Shown here piece after piece: positions 1 through 7,906 of a DNA stretch of 37,718 bases (positions within the stretch are counted from its first letter, which is position 1; each line of letters begins with the position of its first letter). This DNA is from Methanothrix sp049663825 (lineage in GTDB: Archaea; Halobacteriota; Methanosarcinia; Methanotrichales; Methanotrichaceae): the NCBI GenBank assembly GCA_049663825.1, contig JBATEC010000235.1, positions 1 to 37,718 of the forward strand, read 5' to 3'. A model generated the notes under the pieces. That model saw only the letters and a list, made by a program, of their open reading frames with translations, was not told where the DNA came from and did no database searches. Both the position numbers and the translations under genes were made by a program.

Positions 1-209
1 TTTGAGATCAATAGGAGGATACTCTTCCGGGATAACACAAAATCCAGGACTCCATGCCAGGATGGTGACTGTCTGAGTGCACCGAGTATTAAAACACCGA
101 CACCAAGCAGTCCCAGCTTTACCAGCCCCTGCTTGAGCGGCTCCTGCAACGATTTCGTGAACCGGCTGAATTCGTTTGGTAAGTAATCCTGATCCTTCCT
201 TTTTTTCAT
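1..209 (-). CDS. Partial membrane protein (5' end only), runs off left edge
   Basis: An open frame starts at the ATG at 209 on the minus strand and stays open to the window edge for 69 codons, so only the N-terminus is visible. A GGAGA stretch lies directly before the ATG. The peptide begins with a basic run (MKKRKDQDY), then a polar segment, then a hydrophobic stretch near residues 32-47 (LVKLGLLGVGVLILGAL), which looks like a membrane helix, and a second hydrophobic stretch begins at the edge. A box A-like CTATTTTAAG lies about 30 bases upstream. I do not recognise the family from this fragment. It is divergent from the secreted-protein gene that follows. Confidence 0.6.
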   Translation of the reverse strand, partial: MKKRKDQDYLPNEFSRFTKSLQEPLKQGLVKLGLLGVGVLILGALRQSPSWHGVLDFVLSRKSILLLIS

Positions 210-356
210 TCTCCAACTGATTCTTGGCTGCCAAAACCTTAAAATAGCCTCCTGAGAAACTGCACACGGGTGCTAGGGTGTCAGGAGAGTGAAGGCCTGG
301 ACTTTTTAAAATGTGCCTGATTCTAGGGCAAACCAGGCTAGAGGAGGTTGTGTGGA

Positions 357-1082
357 TTGAAGAGAGAATTGATTGTTTTAGCGGTTATTGTCATGGCATT
401 GGTTGGCATGGCAGGTGCTGCAAATTACATGTACGAGAAATCGTCTGTAAAAGGAGTGGGGTACAGAAGCCTGGAGATTGTCATCTCCACACAAAACGGC
501 TTTAATGGACAGAAGCTGGTGGAGAAGCAGTCCGGTTCAGGAAATGTTATCACTTCCAGAATCGAGCTTGAAGCTGAGAGGCAACCTGCTGACCTGCTGT
601 CATGTGCCTGGCCGACCGGGTCAGATCCCATGGACTACATCAACTTCACCTCGGAGCAGGAGCTGGAGTACATGCCCGTCTCATATCAGACCGGCACTTA
701 CGACCAGAAATGGGTGGATAAGCTCTGCGTGCAGAACTACAAGATAGGCGCTGTGCTTACTGAGATGTACACTCATGCTGAGCACCTGCAAAAGACCACC
801 GAGGTCAAGACCAGGGGATACAACACCAACAGCCTGACTTCTACCCCGGCTTGCTGCACAGGCGTCCTCGAAGCTAACCTGAACAGCAACGTCATCGGCG
901 TTGCCCACATCGGTTGGATCTCCCGAGACCCGAAAGCTGACAGCCAGCTCAAGGGCCGCCATGCTGAGTACGGTCGATCGGTCGAGGACCTGACTGGTGT
1001 CTTCTCCATCGAGAAGTTCATCCAGCTCTGGGGCAACTCCACATGCGGCGCAATCAGCGTTGATTGGCTGCCATGCGTGTAA
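357..1082 (+). CDS. Secreted protein of unknown function, copy A of a duplicated family
   Basis: The predicted product is 241 residues with an N-terminal signal peptide (basic LKRE, hydrophobic core, cleavage near AGAA). I start it at TTG 357 because a GAGGAGG ribosome-binding site at 341-347 sits about 10 bases before it; an in-frame TTG at 348 would be too close. It is clearly paralogous to the minus-strand protein ending at 24863. The two share the start of the mature protein (AANYMYEK), the YMPVSYQTGTYDQKW block and an identical C-terminal 44 residues with cysteines in STCG and the final LPC. Relative to copy B it lacks about 45 residues after ELEAERQ and about 20 before the CCTGVLEA block. 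No known domain is recognisable. Paired cysteines and the signal peptide suggest an extracellular or envelope protein. A box A (CTTTTTAAAATG) lies at about 302-313. Confidence 0.75.
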   Translation: MKRELIVLAVIVMALVGMAGAANYMYEKSSVKGVGYRSLEIVISTQNGFNGQKLVEKQSGSGNVITSRIELEAERQPADLLSCAWPTGSDPMDYINFTSEQELEYMPVSYQTGTYDQKWVDKLCVQNYKIGAVLTEMYTHAEHLQKTTEVKTRGYNTNSLTSTPACCTGVLEANLNSNVIGVAHIGWISRDPKADSQLKGRHAEYGRSVEDLTGVFSIEKFIQLWGNSTCGAISVDWLPCV

Positions 1083-1100
1083 GCCTAAATCGAAAAAATC

Positions 1101-1136
1101 GCGCCGCCGTACAATTCGGCGGTTATCGCCTTTTTT
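1101..1136 (+). terminator. Hairpin plus T-run after copy A
   Basis: CCGCCG at 1104-1109 pairs with CGGCGG at 1117-1122, leaving a seven-base loop, and six T residues follow at 1131-1136. It lies 20 bases after the stop codon of the secreted-protein gene, so it probably ends that transcript. The rest of the gap up to 1304 is AT-rich, with a small A/T palindrome near 1198-1213 and no gene. Confidence 0.5.
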
Positions 1137-1304
1137 ATAGGGCAGTCGGAGACAGGTCGTGATATCAGTTCTCTACTTCCTAAGTTTTCGGATTAAATAT
1201 AAAAATATTTTTATGACCACTCATTGAGCGGCTTGGCCTAAAGAAAGGTAATCGGATATTGCTAATATATCACTAGGTTACCCACAGGAAATAGCGAAGA
1301 GCCA

Positions 1305-2708
1305 TTAATATTCCGAGAGCTTTGTCTGCGCCGCCATGCACTTCTCGCCCGGTATCTCCACGGGATAAAGTCCCGTCAGACATCCCATGCAAAGGTTCTC
1401 CCTGGGTATGCCCACCGCATCCACCAGGCCTTTGTGGCTCACGTAGCCCAGGGAGTCGGCGTTGATCACGGCTTCCACGCCAGCCACGGTCTTGAAGGCG
1501 GCAATCAGCTCCTCGCGGCTGGCCATGTCGATGCCCAGGTAGCAGGGCGCCATGATGGGCGGGCTGCCTATGCGCACGTGCACCGTTTCAGCCCCCGCTT
1601 TTCGGACCATGTCTACGATTCTGCGGCTGGTGGTGCCGCGTACAATGGAATCATCCACCAAGACCAGCTTATGTCCCTCGATATTGGGCCGGATGGTATT
1701 CATCTTCAGGCGCACGGCCGTCTCTCGCATGCTCTGGTCGGGCATGATAAAGGTCCTGCCTATGTAGCGGTTCTTCATCAGGCACTCCCGGTAGCTTATA
1801 CCAGAGTACTGATGGTAGCCGACAGCCAGAGTAATCCCTGAGTCGGGAATGGGCGTGACGGTGTCCGCATTGGCTGGATGCTCTTTTGCTAAATTGGCTC
1901 CGATGTTCACCCGTACTTCGTAGATCAGGCGGCCGTCCATGATGCTGTCCGGCCGGGCGAAGTAAATGTACTCGAATATGCAGTGCGCAGGATGTGGAAG
2001 ACGAGCCAGTTGATACGACTTCATCTCGCCGTGCCTGATAACCACCAGCTCGCCTGGCATGACATCGCGAATGAGACGTCCATTCAGAGTATCGATGGCG
2101 GCACTCTCCGAGGCCACCATTATGCCGGAATCGATCTCGCCTATGCACAGGGGCTTGATGCCCAGAGGGTCGCGCACGGCGAGGACTGTGTCCCCCCAGA
2201 GAAAGACGAGCGAGTAGGAGCCCACGATCTTACGCATCAGGGCACGCACCGCTTCTTGTAGATCATAGCGCAAGAGCTCTTTTACAAAAAGGTGAGCTAC
2301 AACCTCGGTGTCCGAGGTAGAATAGAAGATGTCTCCTGCCTGCTCCAGGTTCTCCCGAAGCTGGCAGGAATTCACCAGATTACCATTATGAGCTATGGCA
2401 ATAGCCCCATCTTTGAATTTTACCAGCAGAGGCTGGCTGTTTTCTATGCACGACCGGCCGGACGTGGGATACCGGACATGGCCGATGCCCACCTGGCCGC
2501 GCAGCAGCGCGATTTGGGCATCGTCGAATACCTCAGAGACAAGGCCCATGCCCCGATGGGTGCGTATGGCCTTGCCGTCATGCACCGAGATGCCTGCTGC
2601 CTCCTGCCCACGGTGCTGCAGGGCATAGAGAGCATAGTAAACGGACTTTGCTACATTATTGCCCGACTCATTGAAGGAAATCCCGACAACGCCGCAGGCA
2701 TCGTGCAA
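1305..2708 (-). CDS. purF: Amidophosphoribosyltransferase
   Basis: First committed enzyme of purine synthesis: it converts PRPP and glutamine to phosphoribosylamine in the cytoplasm. The 467-residue length is normal. The N-terminal glutaminase domain opens MHDACGVVG, so Cys5 is the predicted nucleophile after removal of a four-residue propeptide. The C-terminal phosphoribosyltransferase domain has the PRPP-binding motif VLVDDSIVRGTTS at about 349-361. Cys243, Cys389, Cys440 and Cys443 match the positions of the four iron-sulfur ligands in Bacillus-type PurF, so a 4Fe-4S form is likely. The start is TTG at 2708, with AGGGG seven bases upstream overlapping the stop of rpl37e. It is the last gene of the lsm-rpl37e-purF cluster, separated by 10 bases. 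Confidence 0.96.
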   Translation of the reverse strand: MHDACGVVGISFNESGNNVAKSVYYALYALQHRGQEAAGISVHDGKAIRTHRGMGLVSEVFDDAQIALLRGQVGIGHVRYPTSGRSCIENSQPLLVKFKDGAIAIAHNGNLVNSCQLRENLEQAGDIFYSTSDTEVVAHLFVKELLRYDLQEAVRALMRKIVGSYSLVFLWGDTVLAVRDPLGIKPLCIGEIDSGIMVASESAAIDTLNGRLIRDVMPGELVVIRHGEMKSYQLARLPHPAHCIFEYIYFARPDSIMDGRLIYEVRVNIGANLAKEHPANADTVTPIPDSGITLAVGYHQYSGISYRECLMKNRYIGRTFIMPDQSMRETAVRLKMNTIRPNIEGHKLVLVDDSIVRGTTSRRIVDMVRKAGAETVHVRIGSPPIMAPCYLGIDMASREELIAAFKTVAGVEAVINADSLGYVSHKGLVDAVGIPRENLCMGCLTGLYPVEIPGEKCMAAQTKLSEY

Positions 2709-2718
2709 CTTTAAACCC

Positions 2719-2895
2719 CTAGTAATCAGCCTTTCTCATCCACTTGTAACTTCCCATTCGCAGCTTAGTTGAATTGCCAAAGCCGCAATGAACGCATACT
2801 TTTCTCTTGAAATTGAACGATATGCTGCCACAGCGTCTGCATCGGATATGCGAACTCTTGTGGCGCTTGCCCATAGAAGGAGTACCTTTCGTCAT
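2719..2895 (-). CDS. rpl37e: Ribosomal protein eL37
   Basis: A 58-residue protein read on the minus strand from ATG 2895 to TAG. It begins MTKGTPSMGKRHK, carries two zinc-ligand pairs, CRRC (about residues 19-22) and CVHC (about 35-38), and has a basic tail ending MRKADY. These are hallmarks of the large-subunit protein eL37 (L37e), which binds rRNA through a C4 zinc finger. Its length is typical for archaea. It sits 10 bases after the Lsm gene and 10 bases before purF, a gene order known in euryarchaea, which supports both the call and a shared transcript. It is easily missed because of its size. Confidence 0.95.
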   Translation of the reverse strand: MTKGTPSMGKRHKSSHIRCRRCGSISFNFKRKVCVHCGFGNSTKLRMGSYKWMRKADY

Positions 2896-2905
2896 CTAGA
2901 ACACC

Positions 2906-3124
2906 TCAAGGTGAAATATATACTACGTTATCTCCTCGCACGATCACAGTTCCAATCTTGCGTGCGACCGCCCCTTCTGCTACCTCTTCAGTTTTTTCGA
3001 GCACTAGGTTCATGTGTATATCATAACCCTGCAGCTCTCCCCGAAAGACCCTTCCGTCCTTTAGCTTAACTATGACAGGCCCATTCAGTGATTCATTCAG
3101 AATATCAAGCGGTCTCTGACCCAT
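2906..3124 (-). CDS. lsm: Archaeal Sm-like (Lsm/SmAP) RNA-binding protein
   Basis: A 72-residue protein from ATG 3124. It has the Sm1 motif (NGPVIVKLKDGRVFRGELQGYDIHMN, with the conserved D..MN of the Sm fold) and the Sm2 motif (GTVIVRGDNVVYI) at the C-terminus. Family members form heptameric rings that bind U-rich RNA. The frame stays open upstream to TTG 3163, but GAGAGAGG just before ATG 3124 and the usual family length favour the shorter form. Upstream, a perfect box A (TTTAAATA, minus strand) lies at 3192-3185. It is the first gene of lsm-rpl37e-purF and divergent from the PUA gene. Confidence 0.95.
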   Translation of the reverse strand: MGQRPLDILNESLNGPVIVKLKDGRVFRGELQGYDIHMNLVLEKTEEVAEGAVARKIGTVIVRGDNVVYISP

Positions 3125-3184
3125 TAACCTCTCTCCAGCGATGATAACCGCAAAAGGCTTCAAATTCCAAACGTGCTCGTTGCA

Positions 3185-3192
3185 TATTTAAA
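3185..3192. promoter_or_regulatory. Shared box A between lsm and PUA genes
   Basis: TATTTAAA on the plus strand reads TTTAAATA on the minus strand, an exact match to the archaeal box A consensus. It is centred about 27 bases before ATG 3216 of the PUA gene and about 26 bases before TTG 3163 in the lsm leader. Archaeal transcription usually starts about 25 bases after box A, so the PUA message would be leaderless or nearly so, while lsm would have a leader of about 39 bases with a ribosome-binding site. Confidence 0.6.
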
Positions 3193-3215
3193 CCTATCGG
3201 GATATTCTGTTGTGC

Positions 3216-3698
3216 ATGAAGATAAAATCCAGGCATCACCTCAAGGGAAGCGACGCTCGGAAGGTAATTGCAAAGATAGAGCCCTTGCTGGACGATCCTT
3301 CTCGCCTGCGCAAATCATCGCTAGAGATGGCGATAAGCGACGAGGGGGTAGATCTCATCTTCGTAGATGGTCGGCCTTTGATGATGATTGTGGAAGAGCA
3401 GCCCTTCTTCACAGTTCTCGGGGCCATTGAACTCATGCCGAAGAAGAGGCTGGTAGTAGTAGATGCGGGCGCGGTACGCTTTGTGGTAAATGGAGCGGAC
3501 ATCATGAAGCCCGGCATAGTCTCTGCCGATCCGGAGATAGCCGTCGGCGACCTGGTGGTGATCGTAGAGGAGAGGTATCAAAAGCCTCTGGCCATAGGCC
3601 GGGCCATGGTAACGGGAACGGATATGAAAGGTGAAGGAAAGGCAGTCAAGTCGCTGCACCACGTAGGCGATGCGATCTGGAATGAGCTGGAGGAATGA
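3216..3698 (+). CDS. PUA-domain RNA-binding protein
   Basis: A 160-residue archaeal PUA-domain protein. The N-terminal half (MKIKSRHHLKGSD to about residue 75) is the archaeal pre-PUA domain. The C-terminal PUA domain begins at about residue 76 with KKRLVVVDAGAVRFVVNGADIM, carries KPGIVSAD and VGDLVVIVEE, and ends with PLAIGRAMVTG. Proteins of this type bind structured RNA; the partner is unknown. I start at ATG 3216 rather than the in-frame TTG six bases earlier, because homologues begin MKIKSR and box A places the transcript start at about this ATG. Three bases separate its stop from the next gene, so the two are likely co-transcribed. Confidence 0.9.
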   Translation: MKIKSRHHLKGSDARKVIAKIEPLLDDPSRLRKSSLEMAISDEGVDLIFVDGRPLMMIVEEQPFFTVLGAIELMPKKRLVVVDAGAVRFVVNGADIMKPGIVSADPEIAVGDLVVIVEERYQKPLAIGRAMVTGTDMKGEGKAVKSLHHVGDAIWNELEE

Positions 3699-3701
3699 AG
3701 A

Positions 3702-4598
3702 TTGGAAGAAATTGGAGCGATGATCGGCAAGGGGTTTGGTGTCTGGAGGAGCAACTTAAACCTATGTATCCCTTTCCTTCTCAGCATATTTGTCTCCATG
3801 CTGATCTTGGTGCCCTTCCTGGCAGCGTTCTTTATGACCGCCATGCCCATGGAGGGCATGAATGTTGCTTCGCTGCAAAATGATGCAAAGATGCAAGAGC
3901 TGCTGGCTCAGATGCAAGGATCTTTGGGCGGCCTTGCGATGGACAAGATCCTGCAGATTGCAGTACTCTTCTTGATGCTGGTTGTGCTCTTGTCTCTGGT
4001 CAGTGCATTTTTCACAGCAGGGGCCATCGGCATGGCAAGGCAGGCTCTGGAGAAGGGAAAATCAGATACGAGTGCCATGTGGTCTGCCGGAAAGAAGTAT
4101 TTCATTAATATGTTCCTGGCAACCCTGCTGATGGGGCTCTTGACACTGGCCGGGCTGATCTTCCTTTTGCCGGCCCTGGCGCAGGGGACGACGTCTTTGC
4201 AATCGGATCCGCAGGCAACGGGCCTGCTGGCAGTGGGCCTGCTCCTGTTCATCCTTTATGTTCTGGTCCTGTCTGTGATCCTGGTCACGATGCCTTATGC
4301 CCTGGTGGTGCAGGGCCTCGGGCCCGTGCAGGCTGTTTTGGAATCCACAAATTTTTTCAGGTATAATAAGTTTGATGTGGTAATTCTCTGGCTGGTAGTA
4401 GCGGCCTTGTCTTTGGGCCTGCAGATGATAGCAGGCGCATTTTCCACGGGCGAGGGGACAGGAGGCGGGCCCCTCTCAGCGATCACGGGCATTGTGAATC
4501 TGCTGGTTTTAGCGCCACTATCCAATCTCTGGTGGACAAGGCTTTATATGAATAGAAAGGGGATGCTAAAAGTCGATGAGGTGAAGGATCCGTGGTGA
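3702..4598 (+). CDS. Polytopic membrane protein of unknown function
   Basis: A 298-residue protein with about six hydrophobic helices: near residues 21-45, 80-105, 128-150, 163-190, 222-245 and 255-275. An amphipathic insertion rich in Met and Gln lies between the first two (about 50-75). The start is TTG 3702, served by GGAGG nine bases upstream within the end of the PUA gene. The architecture resembles the DUF4013-type membrane proteins common in methanogens, but I cannot identify a function. It overlaps the next small membrane gene by seven bases (GTGGTGA), which suggests translational coupling and perhaps a joint complex. Confidence 0.75.
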   Translation: MEEIGAMIGKGFGVWRSNLNLCIPFLLSIFVSMLILVPFLAAFFMTAMPMEGMNVASLQNDAKMQELLAQMQGSLGGLAMDKILQIAVLFLMLVVLLSLVSAFFTAGAIGMARQALEKGKSDTSAMWSAGKKYFINMFLATLLMGLLTLAGLIFLLPALAQGTTSLQSDPQATGLLAVGLLLFILYVLVLSVILVTMPYALVVQGLGPVQAVLESTNFFRYNKFDVVILWLVVAALSLGLQMIAGAFSTGEGTGGGPLSAITGIVNLLVLAPLSNLWWTRLYMNRKGMLKVDEVKDPW

Positions 4599-4876
4599 AT
4601 TTTCCCAATTTGAAATATGCAGATCTTATTTTGCGCTTTCGGCAGTACACACTGATGCAACAGGCAATCATTGCCGGTATTATGGTTCTATTGGTATACA
4701 TCCCGTATTCCTACTTTTTGTTGAATTTAAACATCGTAGAATCCCTCAGCATGGCGATATATTCAGCCATCCTGTTCATAGTAGTGTATTATATTACATC
4801 ATCAATTATTACGAAGAAGAGCAAGCAGCTGGCAAAGCAATCCGTAGGGCCGAAGAAGGGACTTCGCAATAAATAA
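4592..4876 (+). CDS. Small two-helix membrane protein
   Basis: A 94-residue protein starting at GTG 4592 (or GTG 4595), overlapping the stop of the upstream membrane protein. Two hydrophobic helices lie at about residues 26-46 and 50-73. The C-terminus is strongly basic (KKSKQLAKQSVGPKKGLRNK), which by the positive-inside rule places it in the cytoplasm. No known domain is visible. The overlap with the preceding gene argues that the two products act together at the membrane. Confidence 0.7.
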   Translation: MVNFPNLKYADLILRFRQYTLMQQAIIAGIMVLLVYIPYSYFLLNLNIVESLSMAIYSAILFIVVYYITSSIITKKSKQLAKQSVGPKKGLRNK

Positions 4877-4923
4877 GTATAATTCTGCGGCCAGCACACA
4901 ATACTTCTGGAAGGGTTTTGTTG

Positions 4924-5406
4924 ATGGAGCTAAAGATCGTAGATATAAAAATTCCTGAGGGAGCGAATCTGATATTAGGGCAGAGCCATTTTATCAAAAC
5001 GGCTGAGGATATCTATGAGGTCATGGCTGGCACAATTCCGGCTGCAAAGTTCGCCGTCGCTTTCTCCGAGGCCAGCGGCGACTGCCTGGTGCGTACAGAG
5101 GGCAATGACGAAAGCCTCATCGATGCGGCCCGGCAGAATTCTCTGGCCCTGGCCTGCGGCCATACCTTTGTAGTGCTGATAAAGGGAGCTTTTCCTATCA
5201 ACGTCCTGAATGCCGTCAAGGCAGTGCAGGAGGTTTGCGGCATCTTTTGTGCCACAGCCAATCCCTTGCAGGCAGTCGTGGCGGAGACGGAGCTTGGTCG
5301 GGGAATTATGGGAGTCATCGATGGCTTTTCACCTCGCGGGGTGGAGACACAGCTCCAGGTAGAGGAGAGGCGCAAGTTGCTGCGGAGGTTTGGATATAAA
5401 CTTTGA
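4924..5406 (+). CDS. Adenosine-specific kinase family protein
   Basis: A 160-residue protein matching the small archaeal and bacterial family annotated as adenosine-specific kinase (PF04008). Conserved features visible are KFAVAFSEASGDCLVR in the first half, LACGHTFVV and FPINVLNAVK in the middle, ANPLQ, and the C-terminal GVIDGFSPRGVE. The start could be TTG 4918, TTG 4921 or ATG 4924; GGAAG at 4908-4912 fits ATG 4924 best. Its last 17 bases overlap the start of pyrC, so the two are probably translated together. The biochemical role of the family is still poorly defined. Confidence 0.85.
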   Translation: MELKIVDIKIPEGANLILGQSHFIKTAEDIYEVMAGTIPAAKFAVAFSEASGDCLVRTEGNDESLIDAARQNSLALACGHTFVVLIKGAFPINVLNAVKAVQEVCGIFCATANPLQAVVAETELGRGIMGVIDGFSPRGVETQLQVEERRKLLRRFGYKL

Positions 5407-6691
5407 TCTGGCTGTAAAAAACGGACGGGTTTTCACAGCCAAGGGCCAGATGAGCATAGACATCTGGGTCAAAGATGGACAGATAGCAGCGCTTGGCGGA
5501 GCGCACCAGGCCGAGGAGAGAATCGACGCGAAAGGCATGCTGGTCCTGCCCGGTGCCATAGATGCCCATGTGCACTTCCGGGATCCGGGGCCCAATTACA
5601 AAGAGGACTGGGCCAGCGGTTCGGCGGCGGCTGCCGCGGGAGGCGTGACCACAGTAATCGACCAGCCCAACACCATTCCCCGCACACTGGATGCTCGCTC
5701 CTTTGCAGAGAAGCTGGATATCGCCCGACATCGTTCTATGGTAGACTTCTGCCTTAATGGCGGAGCTGGAAATATCGATGAGCTGGCGGCAGCCGGTGTG
5801 ACTGCCATAGGCGAGATCTTTTCCTATGAGCACAGCGATGAGACTTTGCAGAAAATATTTGCGGAAGTGGAGCAGGCTGGAATGCTGGCCAGCCTTCATG
5901 CCGAGGACGGATTGACCATAAAAGAGAATACCGCCCCACTATTGAGCCGGCATGATCCGGAGGTTTATTCGCAGGCGCGACCTGCAGCAGCCGAGGCGAC
6001 GGCCATAGAAAAGGCGCTGGCCTGGTCGAATCGTCTGCATATCTGCCACCTCAGCTCGGCCCAAGGGCAGGAAATTGTAGCCCAGGCAAAGGGAAGAGGA
6101 AGAAATGTGACTAGCGAGGTTGCGCCCCACCATCTCTTGCTCAACATCAAGGACTACAAAAAACAGGGCTCCTACCTGAAGATGAATCCACCCCTGAGAA
6201 GCCGGGCAGACAACGATGCCCTCTGGCAGGGCCTGCGCTCCGGCACGATCGATATTCTGGCCTCGGATCATGCGCCGCACCTGCCAGAAGAGAAGAAGGA
6301 AGACATTTGGGAGGCGCCGGCTGGGGTGCCGGGCGTGGAGACTATGCTGCCTATGATGCTCTTTGCTGTTAAAAGAAACCTGATCAGCCTGGAGAGGCTG
6401 GTGGATGCAATGGCTTTTAGGCCGGCACATATCTTCGGCCTGGCCGGCAAGGGCTCCATCGATACTGGCAAGGACGCCGATCTGGTGATTGTCGACCCCA
6501 AGTCCATTTCGCAAATAGATGCCGATCGGCTACACAGCCGGGCGGAGTGGACGCCTTTCCAGGGAAGGGATGCAATCTTTCCTCAAATGACCATAGTTCG
6601 GGGAAACGTTGTCTACGATGGAGATTTCCCTGTCTCTCCTGGCTATGGCCGCTTTTTGGGACGGCCACGGATAATGCAAAAGGTTTTATGA
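5390..6691 (+). CDS. pyrC: Dihydroorotase
   Basis: Catalyses ring closure of N-carbamoyl-aspartate to dihydroorotate in pyrimidine synthesis. The 433-residue length fits class I dihydroorotases. Metal-binding HVH lies at residues 60-62 in DAHVHFRDPG, the substrate-binding Arg follows in FRDPG, GGVTTVIDQPN is the conserved block after it, LHAEDG and ICHLSS supply further histidine ligands, and SDHAPH at about 292-297 holds the catalytic Asp. Near the C-terminus GKDADLVIVD is typical of the amidohydrolase family. The start is TTG 5390, inside the end of the preceding gene. Its stop codon lies just before the hsp20 promoter. Confidence 0.95.
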   Translation: MDINFDLAVKNGRVFTAKGQMSIDIWVKDGQIAALGGAHQAEERIDAKGMLVLPGAIDAHVHFRDPGPNYKEDWASGSAAAAAGGVTTVIDQPNTIPRTLDARSFAEKLDIARHRSMVDFCLNGGAGNIDELAAAGVTAIGEIFSYEHSDETLQKIFAEVEQAGMLASLHAEDGLTIKENTAPLLSRHDPEVYSQARPAAAEATAIEKALAWSNRLHICHLSSAQGQEIVAQAKGRGRNVTSEVAPHHLLLNIKDYKKQGSYLKMNPPLRSRADNDALWQGLRSGTIDILASDHAPHLPEEKKEDIWEAPAGVPGVETMLPMMLFAVKRNLISLERLVDAMAFRPAHIFGLAGKGSIDTGKDADLVIVDPKSISQIDADRLHSRAEWTPFQGRDAIFPQMTIVRGNVVYDGDFPVSPGYGRFLGRPRIMQKVL

Positions 6692-6713
6692 TGGCAACGC
6701 CATTATTTTGAAC

Positions 6714-7172
6714 ATGAAATCTGATTCATCAGGGAGCAGCGATCTGGAACGTGTGATCGGCAGGGCGGCCGTTGAGGCTGCCAGGATGTCCAGCCAGGCC
6801 AGCCAGGCGGCCAAGAAGATTCTGGGAGATGTGAGCAGCGAGATTAGCGAAGCCAGGAGCAGCGATCTTGCCCCCATTGACCTTATCGAGACGGAAGATG
6901 AGCTGATCGTTCTGGTGGCTCTGCCGGGTGCCAGCAAAGAGAAGATCGATCTGCGTGTGACGGAGGACAGCCTCTACGTCGATGCCAAGGCAAATCCCAG
7001 GGAGGGAAAATATCTGCGCAGGGAGATGGGCACAATGGGCTATAAGCGGGATATCAAGCTGCCCATAGAGGTCAAGCCGGAACAGGTAAAGGCCAGCTTC
7101 AAGGACGGTATATTAGAGGTGCATCTTCCCAAGCTTGTGGTCGTAAACGCGCAGAGGGTGCAGGTAGATTAG
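6714..7172 (+). CDS. hsp20: Hsp20/alpha-crystallin small heat-shock protein
   Basis: A 152-residue holdase-type chaperone. The variable N-terminus is Ser/Ala-rich (SSQASQAAKK), and the alpha-crystallin domain runs from about residue 48 (LIETEDELIVLVALPGASKE) to the conserved FKDGILEVHLPK near 130. The C-terminal VQV acts as the I/V-x-I/V oligomerisation motif. I prefer ATG 6714 to the in-frame TTG 6708, since a box A-like TTTTATGA at about 6684-6691 would start transcription near 6712 and give a leaderless message. The promoter overlaps the end of pyrC, so hsp20 is probably controlled independently. Confidence 0.93.
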   Translation: MKSDSSGSSDLERVIGRAAVEAARMSSQASQAAKKILGDVSSEISEARSSDLAPIDLIETEDELIVLVALPGASKEKIDLRVTEDSLYVDAKANPREGKYLRREMGTMGYKRDIKLPIEVKPEQVKASFKDGILEVHLPKLVVVNAQRVQVD

Positions 7173-7194
7173 ACACGTAAGCCCTCTATGCAGA

Positions 7195-7413
7195 TCAATC
7201 TTTTTTGCGCGAGCAAGAGTAGCAACAATAACTATGACTTTTAGAAGAGAGATCGCTCTTGGCAATTATCACGGGTGCTCTGTACATTCTCCCACCGCTC
7301 TCTCGCTCAAATATGGCATGACTTGTTCCGCTCTGCCTGACGAATCTGACATTGCCTTGATTGAGAAGCTTGACAAGTTTCTGGCTCGACATGGGTGAGA
7401 TCTTCTTAGACAC
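7195..7413 (-). CDS. hicA: HicA-type mRNA interferase toxin (locus 1), unusual C-terminus
   Basis: A short protein of about 72 residues starting at GTG 7413 (GAGG lies nine bases upstream; GTG 7419 is possible). It has the HicA features: an N-terminal helix (MSSQKLVKLLNQ), then VRQSGTSHAIFERE with the predicted catalytic His, then RMYRAPVII. The expected final helix is missing: after SDLSSK the frame reads SHSYCCYSCSRKKD, whereas the neighbouring frame would read KVIVIVATLARAKK. This suggests frameshift decay or a divergent tail. It overlaps the end of the upstream HicB gene by eight bases, the usual toxin-antitoxin coupling. Whether it is active is unclear. Confidence 0.65.
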   Translation of the reverse strand: MSKKISPMSSQKLVKLLNQGNVRFVRQSGTSHAIFERESGGRMYRAPVIIAKSDLSSKSHSYCCYSCSRKKD

Positions 7414-7696
7414 TGGCACAAACCTCAAAGGTTATACTTTCTGAATAAACCCAGCTCGAAGACGGCCTCACGCACTCGACGTCATCCATGAGAAATTCGC
7501 GTAGAATGTCCACAGGAACGGATTTTATTTCATCTACCAGCCCTTCATCCTTAATAAAGGAAAGATACTCATCACAAGCTTCTTGCAGCATTTTCCTCGC
7601 CTCTTCTATGCTCTCTCCCTGGCTAGATACATTGATTTCAATGCATAATGCCACATAATAATCTCCCGATTTTTTTATTATTCCAGTAAGTCGCAT
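7406..7696 (-). CDS. hicB: HicB-family antitoxin (locus 1)
   Basis: A 96-residue protein from ATG 7696. The HicB core (MRLTGIIKKSGDYYVALCIEINVSSQGESIEEA) is a partial RNase-H-like fold that neutralises HicA, followed by a helix (ARKMLQEACDEYL) and a C-terminal tail ending in EVCASV. The frame is open to ATG 7792, but that ATG has no ribosome-binding site, while GGAGG and AAGGAA precede ATG 7696 and the family begins at this point. The gene lies directly upstream of hicA, in the antitoxin-first order. Confidence 0.8.
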   Translation of the reverse strand: MRLTGIIKKSGDYYVALCIEINVSSQGESIEEARKMLQEACDEYLSFIKDEGLVDEIKSVPVDILREFLMDDVECVRPSSSWVYSESITFEVCASV

Positions 7697-7906
7697 TTCC
7701 TTTTCTGCCTCCTTGGTAACAATTCGCTGATTATCAAAGATAGATGCAAACTCATTCATCATCCTATTTATGTGATTCGCGATCTGCTGCATGAGGGTTG
7801 ACGGAAAGGACGCAGGTACCTGGGAAGCAAATCCAGGCCCTTATGATGAAAGGTTTTGTCTGAAGTTATCTGGTGAATGGACACAAAAAAAGAAAAAGTC
7901 TTGAAA

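Noticed and set aside
1195..1215. A/T palindrome after copy A as an operator
   Set aside because: Simple A/T runs form such palindromes readily and no promoter points to it.
1434..1841. Long plus-strand open frame inside purF
   Set aside because: It is antisense to the strongly supported purF gene, with His/Ala/Gly-rich composition typical of a complementary reading.
5315..5899. Minus-strand frame across the pyrC start
   Set aside because: Antisense to two good genes and without any recognisable motif.
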